Positions 34,141-42,506 of a DNA stretch of 64,000 nt are shown piece by piece. Positions within the stretch are counted from its first letter, which is position 1; each line of letters begins with the position of its first letter. A program made the position numbers and the translations under genes. The stretch spans positions 85,061-149,060 of the forward strand of contig NZ_PQHZ01000013.1 of assembly GCF_003385185.1 (NCBI RefSeq). Reading direction: 5' to 3'. The stretch comes from Amycolatopsis palatopharyngis (lineage in GTDB: Bacteria > Actinomycetota > Actinomycetes > Mycobacteriales > Pseudonocardiaceae). Under the pieces are notes generated by a model, which was given only the letters and a program-made list of their open reading frames with translations, had not been told where the DNA came from and searched no databases.

Positions 34141-37100
34141 TTAGTGCGAGCGCGTCCGGGCGAGCACCCCGGAGAGGGTGCTCCTGGCGACATCGGAACC
34201 GAATCTGCGGAGCACGGCATCCTTGCCGTGCTCGGACATCCGCAGCCACAACGAGTCGTCGTCGAGCAGGGTGACGATCGCCGAGGCGAGGTCCTCGGCC
34301 GTGTCTCCGATGAGGATGTCCCTGCCGGCAACCAGGTGCATGCCCTCCGCAGCAAGTTCGGTACCGGCGACGGGTACGCCGTGCCCGAGGCTTTCGCCGA
34401 CCTTGCCCTTCACTCCGGCACCGAACCGAAGTGGGGCGACGACGACCCTGGCCGAGCGGTAGGACGATTCGAGGTCGTCCACCCAGCCGTGCACAACCAC
34501 ACCGCCGTCGGCCAGGTCCAGCATCTCCTGCGGCGGGTTGCTGCCCACGATGTGGGCGACCGCGTCCGGCCTGCGCCGGTGAACAAGGGGCATGATCTCC
34601 CTGCTCAGCCAGAGTGCGGCGTCCCGGTTCGGGATGTGATCGAAACTGCCGACGAACAACACGTCCGACCGGCCGTCCGGCACGGCCTGCGCACCGTCCA
34701 CTGTGTGCACGTTCGACAGCACCTCGACGTGTGCGGAGTCCACCAGCTCGCCGAGCAGGTCGCGTTCGACGTCGGACACGGTGAACGTGAGGTCCGTGGT
34801 CCGGACGAGTCCCAGTTCCATCTCGCGCAACACCTCGACCCGCCTGCGCAAGGTGGCTTCGGCTGCGGTGTCACCGACCTGCGCTGCCAGATCGGCCTGC
34901 CGGGTGAGGCGGAGGAAGTGCAGGTCCACCGTGTCGTACGCGACGACACAATCCGGTGCGTGTTCGCGGACGTTCTCCAGCAACTGCCAGGCCACCTGGG
35001 GCCGGGACAGGATGGTGAGGCGGAGTTCGGCGCCCGCCTCACGGAGGAACTCGGCCTGCTCGGCGGGACCGGCGACGACGGTCACCCCGAGCTTCTGCAG
35101 TGGCGCGACGTACTTCTCCGGAATCGCATGGTTGATCGGGAAGAACACCACTCGCTGGTCGAGTTCGACGAGCAACTCAAGCAGCCTGACCATTCGGATC
35201 GAGCCCGAATCCTCATCCGGCCGCGGCACCTGGTGATCCGCGACGAGGACCAGTCCGCCGTGGTGGCCCCTACTCGTCCGTTGCCTGGCCAGCCAGAGAT
35301 TACGTGGACTCGCCTCGCTCAGGTGCTCCGTCAACACAGACGCCCACTTGTCCACGAAGACCGATCGATTGAGTTCCTGGTGGCGCTTCACCCCCGTGGA
35401 GACGTCGGTCCCATTGGACACGCCCTCGTGGTGGATGACCACGGACGCGGGCTGCACTGTGGTGCGGAAGCCCGCGGCCCGGATCGCGAAGGCGAGGTCG
35501 GTGTCCTCGTAGTAGGCGGGGGCGTACCTCGTGTCGAAACCGCCGATCCGGTTGAACAGATCGGCGCGTACCAGCAGTGCCGCGCCCGAGCAGTAGTCCA
35601 CGTCGCGCAGCGTCTGGTAGCGGAGTTCGTGGGTGAACCCATTTCTGCCGTAGTTCCAGCCGGTGCCGTCCGCCCAGATGATGCCGCCGCACTCCTGCAG
35701 GCGGCCGTCCGGATAAACCAGCTTCGAACCGACCAGGCCCACGTCCGCGTGGTCCTCGACCACCTCGACCAGCGTGTCCAGCCAGCCCGGGCGCACCTCG
35801 GTGTCGTTGTTGAGGAACATCAGGAGGTTTCCCCTTGCCTGCTCCGCGCCGAGGTTGCAGGCACCGACGAACCCCAGGTTCCGGGGAGCGCGTACCAGCC
35901 GCACCCCGGCGCAGCCCGCCACTCGTTCGGCGGAGTCGTCGACGGAGGCATCGTCCACGACGATGACCTCGAACGGCGTCGCCGGCAGGTGGACCTCGAT
36001 CGATTCGAGGCAGCGGCGCGTGTATGACCAGTTCCCGTAGGTCGGGATGATCACGCTGACGAGCGGCTCGTCGCTCGTGGTGACGGCGACCGGGCCCGGC
36101 TGGGCGGCCACCTCGGGGAGTGCTCCGGTCTGCCTGCCGAGGGCGAACTCATAGGCGTCGCGCCGTCGCGTGCCCCGGGGAGCGACGCGTTCAACGGTCG
36201 AGCGGTACCGGCCGATCATCCGCTGTGCCATCGCTGAATGCTCGGACCGGAGCGTCGCGTTCTGGGTCGCCAGCTCGTGCACGGTCCGCCGCAGTTCGGC
36301 GATGTTGCCGGTCAACCAGCTCAGCCTGGCATCGTCGTGCTCGTTCTTGCGGCGCAGGCGATCGACTTCGGCGGCCACCCTGCGGTGCTCCTCGCGCGCG
36401 GTGTGCGCCCGCTCAAGGGCAGCGTCCCGGTCACCGGTCAGCTCGCGCTCCCGGGCCTCCGCCTCGGTGAGTCGAGTGCTCAGGTCGCGCCTCACCTGCT
36501 CGGTCTGCCCGCGCTGCGCTGCTCCTGCCTGTTCGGCGGCCGAGGCGACGAGCGTCAGGTCCGGGTCCATCAGTACGGACGTGCTCGGCGCCTCGATCTT
36601 CCGATCGGCGGCGATGGCGAGCAGGTAGGTGTGCGGGGCTCCCGCTTCCACGGTCCAGTCCTGTCCCTGACCGCCCCGCAGCGAGTAGGCCTCGGACTCA
36701 GCTGGGGAGCCAGCCGCGGCCTGGTCGTGGATCAGGGATCCGACGGCCACGTTCTGCCGGAGCACGGCGACGTTGGCGAAGCGACTGGAAAGCAGGTCGC
36801 GGAACTCGTTCTCGTGTAGTTCGTGCACGTGGAACGGGTTCTCGTTGCCATGGTCCTCGGTGTACACGGCGACATCGGGTGTGCTGCACAGGAAGACACC
36901 ACCCGGCGCGAGCCGGTTGCGCACCAGTTCCATCAGCTGGTCCTGCTCGGCGACGTGCTCGATGGCCTCGAAACAGGTGATCACGTCGAACGGGGCAGCG
37001 TCCGCGAGGGCCATCGGGTCGACGATCGAGCCGACCTCGAACCTCAGGTTGCCGAACGGATAGCTCCTACCGGCGTGTTCGACGGTGACCGGGTCGATCT

Positions 37101-37314
37101 CCAGTCCGACCACCGAACTCGCCTTCGCGGCCATCAGCGCACAGCCGTAGCCCTCACCGCTGGCCAGGTCGAGGACCCGCTTGCCCTCGGTGAACCGCAG
37201 GGCGAACGCATACCGGTGATAGTGCTCGTAGATCACCTGGACGTCGGGTGTCCACGGCACGCATCGTTCCCCGGTCCATTCGATGAGCCGCTGCTGCGGG
37301 GTCCCCATTCCCAT
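34141..37314 (-). CDS. Trifunctional methyltransferase-GT2-GT4 glycan enzyme
   Basis: A 1057-residue soluble protein. Residues about 25-200 form a class I SAM methyltransferase (motif I VLDLASGEGYGCAL, then ITCFEAIEHVAEQDQL). A charged coiled coil runs about 265-365. A GT2 domain occupies about 405-650 (PLVSVIIPTYGNWSYTRRCL, VVDDASVDDS, MFLNNDTEVRPGWL), and a GT4-like domain fills the C-terminal 370 residues (VLFVGSFDHIPNRDAALWL, VVAPLRFGAGVKGKVGESLG). The layout is like large O-antigen and rhamnan chain-terminating or capping enzymes where a coiled coil measures chain length (WbdD-type idea, inference). ATG at 37314 with GGGAATGGGG upstream. Confidence 0.92.
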   Translation of the reverse strand: MGMGTPQQRLIEWTGERCVPWTPDVQVIYEHYHRYAFALRFTEGKRVLDLASGEGYGCALMAAKASSVVGLEIDPVTVEHAGRSYPFGNLRFEVGSIVDPMALADAAPFDVITCFEAIEHVAEQDQLMELVRNRLAPGGVFLCSTPDVAVYTEDHGNENPFHVHELHENEFRDLLSSRFANVAVLRQNVAVGSLIHDQAAAGSPAESEAYSLRGGQGQDWTVEAGAPHTYLLAIAADRKIEAPSTSVLMDPDLTLVASAAEQAGAAQRGQTEQVRRDLSTRLTEAEARERELTGDRDAALERAHTAREEHRRVAAEVDRLRRKNEHDDARLSWLTGNIAELRRTVHELATQNATLRSEHSAMAQRMIGRYRSTVERVAPRGTRRRDAYEFALGRQTGALPEVAAQPGPVAVTTSDEPLVSVIIPTYGNWSYTRRCLESIEVHLPATPFEVIVVDDASVDDSAERVAGCAGVRLVRAPRNLGFVGACNLGAEQARGNLLMFLNNDTEVRPGWLDTLVEVVEDHADVGLVGSKLVYPDGRLQECGGIIWADGTGWNYGRNGFTHELRYQTLRDVDYCSGAALLVRADLFNRIGGFDTRYAPAYYEDTDLAFAIRAAGFRTTVQPASVVIHHEGVSNGTDVSTGVKRHQELNRSVFVDKWASVLTEHLSEASPRNLWLARQRTSRGHHGGLVLVADHQVPRPDEDSGSIRMVRLLELLVELDQRVVFFPINHAIPEKYVAPLQKLGVTVVAGPAEQAEFLREAGAELRLTILSRPQVAWQLLENVREHAPDCVVAYDTVDLHFLRLTRQADLAAQVGDTAAEATLRRRVEVLREMELGLVRTTDLTFTVSDVERDLLGELVDSAHVEVLSNVHTVDGAQAVPDGRSDVLFVGSFDHIPNRDAALWLSREIMPLVHRRRPDAVAHIVGSNPPQEMLDLADGGVVVHGWVDDLESSYRSARVVVAPLRFGAGVKGKVGESLGHGVPVAGTELAAEGMHLVAGRDILIGDTAEDLASAIVTLLDDDSLWLRMSEHGKDAVLRRFGSDVARSTLSGVLARTRSH

Positions 37315-37464
37315 GCGGGCAGGTTACGGGAGCTAAGGGCCGTACCGGATCGAGGTGCCCAAATCCGCCGGACCGTTCTGGCGCGTGTTCGCGCCTCGCC
37401 CGCTCCGGCGGCTAATGCGTGGAAGCGACCACAGCGGTTTCGGGCACCGGATACCGTAGTGCCC

Positions 37465-38778
37465 GTGGTCAGTCGTCCCCCGCCGCTCACGCCCGCCGAC
37501 GGCGGCCTGCCTGCCACCCCGGAAGCGTGGTTGCCGAACGAACACAGTCTGTACCGGCCCCGGCACAGTCGCCGCCAGCGCACCGCCCTGGTCTGCGCCC
37601 TCGTCTTCTTCCTCGCCCCCGCGATGGCCTTCGTCCTCGGAGTGCGGCCGGAGCCGTTCGAGAACCGCGACCTGCAGGATTTCCCCGCTCCCGGCAACGG
37701 ATGGGCCTTCTTCACATCCTTTCCCGGGTGGGCGAGTGACCATCTGCCACTGCGCGAGGCCGGCGTGCACGTGGCGAACGGAGTCAGCACCGGTGTTTTC
37801 GGCGACTCACCGGAGTCGGGCCGGGGCACCCCTTCCGGGCCCGTCGGGATCGATCCCCAGGTGCCTGGTGGGCCGAATTCCGACGAGCGGCGAAACACCT
37901 TCTACCCAAAGATGATCTTCGGCAAGGACGACTGGCTCTACCTCGGCGCGGACGTCAGCAACAAGTGCAAGCCGGACCTGGAACTGGGCCAGGTGATCGA
38001 CGCGCTGCAGCGGTTACGCCAGGTGGTCGAGTCATCCGGGCGGCGGTTCGAACTCGTGATCGCGCCCGACAAGAGCACCGTCGTCCCAGAGAACCTTCCC
38101 GGAAACTACGCGGGTAAGGATTGCTCGACCGCGTTGTCGGAACTGTTCTGGAATCGAGCCACCAGCGAGGCGGGGGCGATCGACCTCAGGCCCGAACTGG
38201 CCAGGACGGCGGCCAGGGTGGGCCACCCCCTCTACGGCCCGAACGACACCCACTGGACCTACGAGGGCGGCCTGACGATGACGTACTCGCTGGCCGAACA
38301 ACTCGAAACCGGTGTCACCTCGACGTGGGAGGTCGCGCCAGGCGAAATGAGCAAGTGGCCTGCGGATCTACCCCCTTTGCTCGGCAGGTCGGAGCAACGC
38401 GAGATGCGCAAGTACAAGCTGGCACCGGACGGCGAGACCAACCAGGAGCGGTACGTGGCCAGCGACTTCCGGGCACCGCTGCGGCTTACCGGCAAAGCGT
38501 CCGGCACCGGAACCGTCGCGGACAGGACGGGCCTCATCGCCGACTCGTTCACGCAGTTCGCCAGCCCGTTTCTCGCCGCGGGCTTCCAGGACCTGGTGAT
38601 CGTGCATGCCGAGACCGTGGCGGGTGACCCTGCGACCAACGCGGCGAATCTGCTCGCCGATCGCGACGTCATCTTGGTGGAACTCGCCGAGCGGAACGTG
38701 GCCGGTGGTGCGACACCGCTCCTGCGTAACGACGTCATCGACGCCATCGGTGCCGTGCTCGCGCAGAACCCTCGATAA
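37465..38778 (+). CDS. AlgJ/AlgX-like SGNH-type acetyltransferase-domain protein
   Basis: About 437 residues: a short cytosolic N-terminus, one membrane helix (TALVCALVFFLAPAMAFVLG) and an extracytoplasmic AlgJ/AlgX-like domain. Conserved points are IFGKDDWLYLGADVS near residue 155, the Asp-x-His of GPNDTHWTYEGGLTM near 260 and a likely Ser in GLIADSFTQFASPF near 355. These proteins transfer acetyl groups to polysaccharides outside the membrane, taking them from MBOAT or acyltransferase-3 partners, which the two neighbouring genes could be. The GTG start has no clear ribosome site; a leaderless start is possible. Confidence 0.85.
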   Translation: MVSRPPPLTPADGGLPATPEAWLPNEHSLYRPRHSRRQRTALVCALVFFLAPAMAFVLGVRPEPFENRDLQDFPAPGNGWAFFTSFPGWASDHLPLREAGVHVANGVSTGVFGDSPESGRGTPSGPVGIDPQVPGGPNSDERRNTFYPKMIFGKDDWLYLGADVSNKCKPDLELGQVIDALQRLRQVVESSGRRFELVIAPDKSTVVPENLPGNYAGKDCSTALSELFWNRATSEAGAIDLRPELARTAARVGHPLYGPNDTHWTYEGGLTMTYSLAEQLETGVTSTWEVAPGEMSKWPADLPPLLGRSEQREMRKYKLAPDGETNQERYVASDFRAPLRLTGKASGTGTVADRTGLIADSFTQFASPFLAAGFQDLVIVHAETVAGDPATNAANLLADRDVILVELAERNVAGGATPLLRNDVIDAIGAVLAQNPR

Positions 38779-38966
38779 CAACCGTATTCCAGCAGGACGG
38801 CGTGTGCGGGCGGACGCGGCATGATCGGCGGGCCGCACAGTACGTTACGACAGGGTGGTCGGCGGCAGCCGTCCCGTCGTCGCGGTGCACAATGTGCTGG
38901 GTTTCCCATCGTCGGGGTGTTGAGGCCCGGAACGCGTACGGAGATTATCCCAAAGGGGGTGCCGGG

Positions 38967-40199
38967 GTGGCCTGGCAGGAAGAGTTGCGCAAGCTGGACG
39001 AGGACCTGGCTTCGGGCAGCCTCAGCGCCGATGAGTACCGATCTCGTCGCGATCAGATCCTCTCGTCGGCTGTGAGTTCAGGGGAGCAGCCGCAGCAGGG
39101 CAACAGCAGTGGCCCGCCCGCCGACTCGACACAGATCATCCAGCCGGTCAGCCCTCAGCAGGGCCAGGGACAGGACAGCCCCGCCACAGGGACACCGGGT
39201 GACAACGGTGTGGAACGCACCCAGGTTGTGCCCAACTGGCAGGCCCAGCCACCCCAGCAGCAACCGCAGCAGCCGCCACCCTCGCCGGCAGGGGGCTTCC
39301 CCGCGCAGCAGCCGGGTGCTGGTCCCGTCTCCCCACCCGGCGGTTTCGCGCCGCCGCCCCACCTGCAGCAGGGTCAGCAGCCACAGCAGGGCCAGCCATG
39401 GAACGCCGCGCAGGAGGACGTGAGTCCGCCCTGGGGTGGCTCGGACTTTCCCCCGATCGCGCCGCAGTCCCACGACTCCGGCTGGGTCGCCCAGGGGCCT
39501 GAGACGTTCGAGGCGAAGCCATCCTCCGGTAAAGGCCGCAAGATCGCGTTCGCCGCACTCGCCGTCGTGCTCCTCGCCGGTCTCGGCGTGGCCGTCTGGC
39601 TGCTTTTCATCAAGGACAGCGGACAGGATTCGCAGCCGCCTGCCGCTCAGGAGACCAGCCAGCAGCCTCCCGCGCCCACCAGCGAACCACTGCCGGAACC
39701 GCCTGCGGTCAAGCCGGATCCCGCGGATCTGGACACCGCGCTCGTCGACCCGCCGGGTGAGGAGCGCAGCGGTGGTGGCGAGTTCGACATCGACAAGCTG
39801 GCCGAGAACAAGCTGCTGCCGGAGCCGATGATCCAGGCGCTCTCCGAAGCCGATATGAGCGAAGGCCTGCTCAAGACGACCGCGGACGGGGATTACGTCG
39901 TCGGTCTGTTCGCGCTCAAGGTGAAGGATCCGCAGGCCGCCGCGGCCGCCGCACAGGCATATGCGGCCACCCAGGAGGAGGGCGGCATTCCGGCGCGGCC
40001 GGAGCTGTCGCTGCAGGGCGTGCCTGTTTACGGCACCGGCGAGACCGCGAAGAAGAGCGTGTTCCGTGGCGTGTACGTGTTGTACGACAAGGTCGTGATC
40101 GTCGAGCAGTTCGGCACCGACCCGGCCAGCACCAAGCAGAAGTTCGAGGACCTGCTCGCCGACCAGCTCGAACTCGCTCCGCCGACCCAGCGGGACTGA
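38967..40199 (+). CDS. SHOCT-like/one-TM protein with extracytoplasmic domain (paralogue B)
   Basis: A 410-residue protein with the same design as that at 30656-31750. The N-terminal 35 residues (VAWQEELRKLDEDLASGSLS...RRDQILS) align closely; then come a Gln/Pro/Gly-rich linker of about 150 residues, a membrane helix (IAFAALAVVLLAGLGVAVWLL), and an outside domain (DYVVGLFALKVKDPQAAAAA, VFRGVYVLYDKVVIVEQFG). Function unknown. AAAGGGGG precedes the GTG. A strong terminator follows. Confidence 0.82.
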   Translation: MAWQEELRKLDEDLASGSLSADEYRSRRDQILSSAVSSGEQPQQGNSSGPPADSTQIIQPVSPQQGQGQDSPATGTPGDNGVERTQVVPNWQAQPPQQQPQQPPPSPAGGFPAQQPGAGPVSPPGGFAPPPHLQQGQQPQQGQPWNAAQEDVSPPWGGSDFPPIAPQSHDSGWVAQGPETFEAKPSSGKGRKIAFAALAVVLLAGLGVAVWLLFIKDSGQDSQPPAAQETSQQPPAPTSEPLPEPPAVKPDPADLDTALVDPPGEERSGGGEFDIDKLAENKLLPEPMIQALSEADMSEGLLKTTADGDYVVGLFALKVKDPQAAAAAAQAYAATQEEGGIPARPELSLQGVPVYGTGETAKKSVFRGVYVLYDKVVIVEQFGTDPASTKQKFEDLLADQLELAPPTQRD

Positions 40200-40209
40200 G
40201 GCGCTTCGG

Positions 40210-40235
40210 TCTCACCCGTCCCCCAACGGGTGAGA
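40210..40235 (+). terminator. Terminator after paralogue B
   Basis: TCTCACCCGT and ACGGGTGAGA form a perfect 10-bp stem with a 6-base loop, 10 bases after the stop codon. No T tract follows, as is usual in this group. Confidence 0.8.
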
Positions 40236-40314
40236 TCGGCCGTGTCGGGTTCCGATGTCCCGGTATGCCTGCGCTCACAGGCGCAGCATCGGGACGGGTG
40301 GAAGGAGTCCGGTA

Positions 40315-40395
40315 ATGCCGTTGGAGATCGCTCTCGTCTCCGTGCTGGCCGTCGTGTTCGTGGTTCGGGTCGCGCTGCACCTCAAGCACAGATGA
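40315..40395 (+). CDS. 26-aa small membrane protein
   Basis: An ORF of 26 codons (MPLEIALVSVLAVVFVVRVA, then LHLKHR). It is almost entirely one hydrophobic helix with a basic C-terminus, as in genuine single-pass small proteins. A near-ideal ribosome site GGAAGGAG lies 7 bases before the ATG and a terminator separates it from the gene before. It ends 16 bases from the convergent kinase-like gene. Function unknown. Confidence 0.6.
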   Translation: MPLEIALVSVLAVVFVVRVALHLKHR

Positions 40396-40411
40396 CCCGC
40401 GTCTTGCCTGG

Positions 40412-40921
40412 TCAGACTTTCGGCCTCGACACCGGCAGGAGCGCGCGCACCTGATAGCCGCCCGCGCTGGTCGTCTGTACGTCCACCCGCCCACCGAGGG
40501 CGGTGGCCTGGGCGTCCATCGCGCGCAGGCCGTCGCCCATCCGTGCCGTGCTGGCGCCCTTGCCGTCGTCGCGCACCACCAGCTCGAACATCCGGCCATG
40601 CCGGTCGAACCGCACGTCGACCACGCTTGGCTGCACGGCATGCTCGATCACGTTGGTCAGCGACTCCTGCAGGATGCGGTACGCGGTGATGTCCACCGGC
40701 GGAGGCAGTTCCCCCGGCCTGCCGTGTTCGCGTATGTGCAGCCCGGCCGAGCGCGCGTACTCGAACAGCTCGTCCCGCTGCCAGAGTCCGGGAGCGGATT
40801 CGGGCCGGAGGGCCGACCTCGATCGAAACTTGAGCAACACGACCAGGACCGTCGCGATCAGCGCGGCGGCGATCAGCGCGGCGAGTACGACCTCGCCCAG
40901 CAGCCAATAGCCCGCGAACAT
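40412..40921 (-). CDS. Membrane-anchored histidine-kinase ATPase domain lacking the His domain
   Basis: A 169-residue protein: one N-terminal membrane helix (VLAALIAAALIATVLVVLL) and a HATPase domain of the NarL-partner type. The N box is YRILQESLTNVIEHAV, G1 is VVRDDGKGAST, and G2 is GDGLRAMDAQATALGG. There is no HisKA_3 domain and no phosphorylatable His, and there is no response regulator beside it. It may be a trans-acting phosphatase/kinase fragment, a regulator of another kinase, or a decayed kinase; the reading frame is intact and codon use is normal. Confidence 0.82.
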   Translation of the reverse strand: MFAGYWLLGEVVLAALIAAALIATVLVVLLKFRSRSALRPESAPGLWQRDELFEYARSAGLHIREHGRPGELPPPVDITAYRILQESLTNVIEHAVQPSVVDVRFDRHGRMFELVVRDDGKGASTARMGDGLRAMDAQATALGGRVDVQTTSAGGYQVRALLPVSRPKV

Positions 40922-40939
40922 TCAGAAAAGGTACGCCCG

Positions 40940-41194
40940 TCAACGACCGTGCTGAAGGAACAAGCGCCAGGCTTGGGCCGAAACGACCAATGCGCCATCG
41001 GTCGGGGCCTTCGAGTCCCGCAACGCCACCGCCGGACCGACGAAGGCCACCTCGACGCAGTTGCCGTTGGAACCTTCGCCACCGCTGTAGCTGCTCGTCC
41101 GCCAAGCCACCTCGACGCAATCGCCGTTGGAACCTTCACCACCGCTGTAGTTGCTCGTTCGCCACTCGGCGCTACTGAGGTTCACGGTGGGCAT
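40940..41194 (-). CDS. DUF397 protein with duplicated signature motif
   Basis: An 84-residue member of the DUF397 family, small proteins that pair with XRE regulators in actinomycetes. The typical N-terminal motif WRTSxYSGGEGSNGxCVEVA occurs twice in tandem, followed by the usual VALRDSKAP and a final W-x3-F. The duplication is also clear in the DNA (about 60-bp direct repeat at roughly 41047-41170). The gene follows the XRE gene by 22 bases on the same strand. Confidence 0.9.
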   Translation of the reverse strand: MPTVNLSSAEWRTSNYSGGEGSNGDCVEVAWRTSSYSGGEGSNGNCVEVAFVGPAVALRDSKAPTDGALVVSAQAWRLFLQHGR

Positions 41195-41216
41195 CGGCCT
41201 CTCCCGGCTAGGTTGG

Positions 41217-42041
41217 CTACTCGGCGGCGATCCGCTCGATCAGCTTGCGTGACTCCCGCTCATCGAGCGCGACACTCGCCAGGTGCTCGAACAGCAGCCT
41301 AGCAGCGCGGACGTCCGACTCCTTCTCGATTTGCAGTGAGCCGAAGCCGTACTCGACATATGCGAGGTCGGGCTCCGCCGCTTGCGGGAATCCCACCACC
41401 AGGAAGTTGCTGTACAGGCCCCCGTGAACACCGACCTGCTCTGGAATCACCTGCACGATCATGTTTGGCAAGTGCGAATCGTGTCCGATCTTGGTCAGTT
41501 GATCGTGATCGCACGTCGGTTTGTGCAGGACCGCCTCGTCCATCACCACGTGCACGTGTAGCAGCGGTTCTTCGACCAGCCGTCGTTGCCGCCGCAGACG
41601 CACGGTGACCTGGTTCTCCAACTGCTGGCCAGTCAACGGCACTCGTGCCGACGCGAAGGTGGCACGCGTGTAGGACTCTGTCTGCAACAAGCCAGGCACA
41701 TGTCCTACTTCATATGTCCGCACCACCGATGCCTCGGCCTCGATGCTGACAAATCCTCGATCGTCCATTCCGTAGGCGTGCCACCAGCCGCGTTCCTCGG
41801 CTCGGTCGTACATGCGCACGTATTCGTCGTAGTCGGAGACGATCACGCCGTAGAGGTCGAGCATCGCCAGGAACTCGTGGTAGTTCGGCAGTTGCCCGTG
41901 CTCGATCCGGCTCAGCTTCGCCTCGGACAGCCGCAGCCGCCGCGCGGTCTCCTCCTGGGTCAGCCGCGCCTGCTCCCGCAGCCTGCGCAGGGTGCGCGCG
42001 AGCTGGCGCATCCGGAAGTTCGGCTTTCTCGGCTCCCCCAC
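41217..42041 (-). CDS. XRE-family HTH regulator (DUF5753-type partner of DUF397)
   Basis: A 274-residue regulator. The HTH covers about 12-70 (ARTLRRLREQARLTQEETAR, LSEAKLSRIEHGQLP), and the C-terminal DUF5753 domain begins near 95 (EERGWWHAYGM, VGHVPGLLQTESYTRATF, HLPNMIVQVIPEQVGVHGGL). The GTG at 42041 gives the usual lead GEPRKPNFRMRQLA. Paired XRE/DUF397 genes often control development or secondary metabolism, and the DUF397 protein may block the regulator; here that is inference from family. Confidence 0.9.
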   Translation of the reverse strand: MGEPRKPNFRMRQLARTLRRLREQARLTQEETARRLRLSEAKLSRIEHGQLPNYHEFLAMLDLYGVIVSDYDEYVRMYDRAEERGWWHAYGMDDRGFVSIEAEASVVRTYEVGHVPGLLQTESYTRATFASARVPLTGQQLENQVTVRLRRQRRLVEEPLLHVHVVMDEAVLHKPTCDHDQLTKIGHDSHLPNMIVQVIPEQVGVHGGLYSNFLVVGFPQAAEPDLAYVEYGFGSLQIEKESDVRAARLLFEHLASVALDERESRKLIERIAAE

Positions 42042-42161
42042 CCCTGACCACCCCTCGAAACCCCGTTCGTCACCGCTGGAGATCGCGCGTGCACGGATGG
42101 TAAGTCGAAAGGCCGACAGTCGAAGGTTTCGACCCTGCGGGTTCCCGCGCACGCTCGCCGC

Positions 42162-42506
42162 GTGATCGTTTGGGGATATCCGCACGAGCTGGAGTACCGG
42201 TTCGAGCGGGCGAAGGGTTACCGCGAGCACCTCTACACCGAACTCGTGGACGATATGGGCTTCGTACTGGAGCACCGCTCCGCGCTGTGGGAGGGCTGGC
42301 TCGTCCGCTACACCGGCGCCTGCGCTGAGGACTACCTGCGCCGGGTCCGGGCAAAGCACGGCGTCTGGCTGGTGAGCGTCTACTCGGTGCTGCGGCCCCA
42401 CCACGCCCGCAAGCACCTCATCACTGTGCGCGTCCGGTGGAATTCACAGAAAGTCGGCTCGGTACCCGTCGGAGAAGTCGCCCGCGGGACGACGATGGGG
42501 ATGTGA
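42162..42506 (+). CDS. Hypothetical protein coupled to an ECF sigma gene
   Basis: A 114-residue soluble protein that I do not recognise (YPHELEYRFERAKGYREHLY, WLVRYTGACAEDYLRRVRAK). Its TGA overlaps the sigma gene GTG (GTGA), and codon use resembles that of neighbouring genes, which supports a real gene. The GTG start is the first in frame after the divergent XRE gene. It could be a spurious long frame in its last 25 codons. Confidence 0.55.
   Translation: MIVWGYPHELEYRFERAKGYREHLYTELVDDMGFVLEHRSALWEGWLVRYTGACAEDYLRRVRAKHGVWLVSVYSVLRPHHARKHLITVRVRWNSQKVGSVPVGEVARGTTMGM

Noticed and set aside
34144..36027. A 627-codon open frame on the plus strand
   Set aside because: Antisense to the methyltransferase-glycosyltransferase gene; no recognisable domain.
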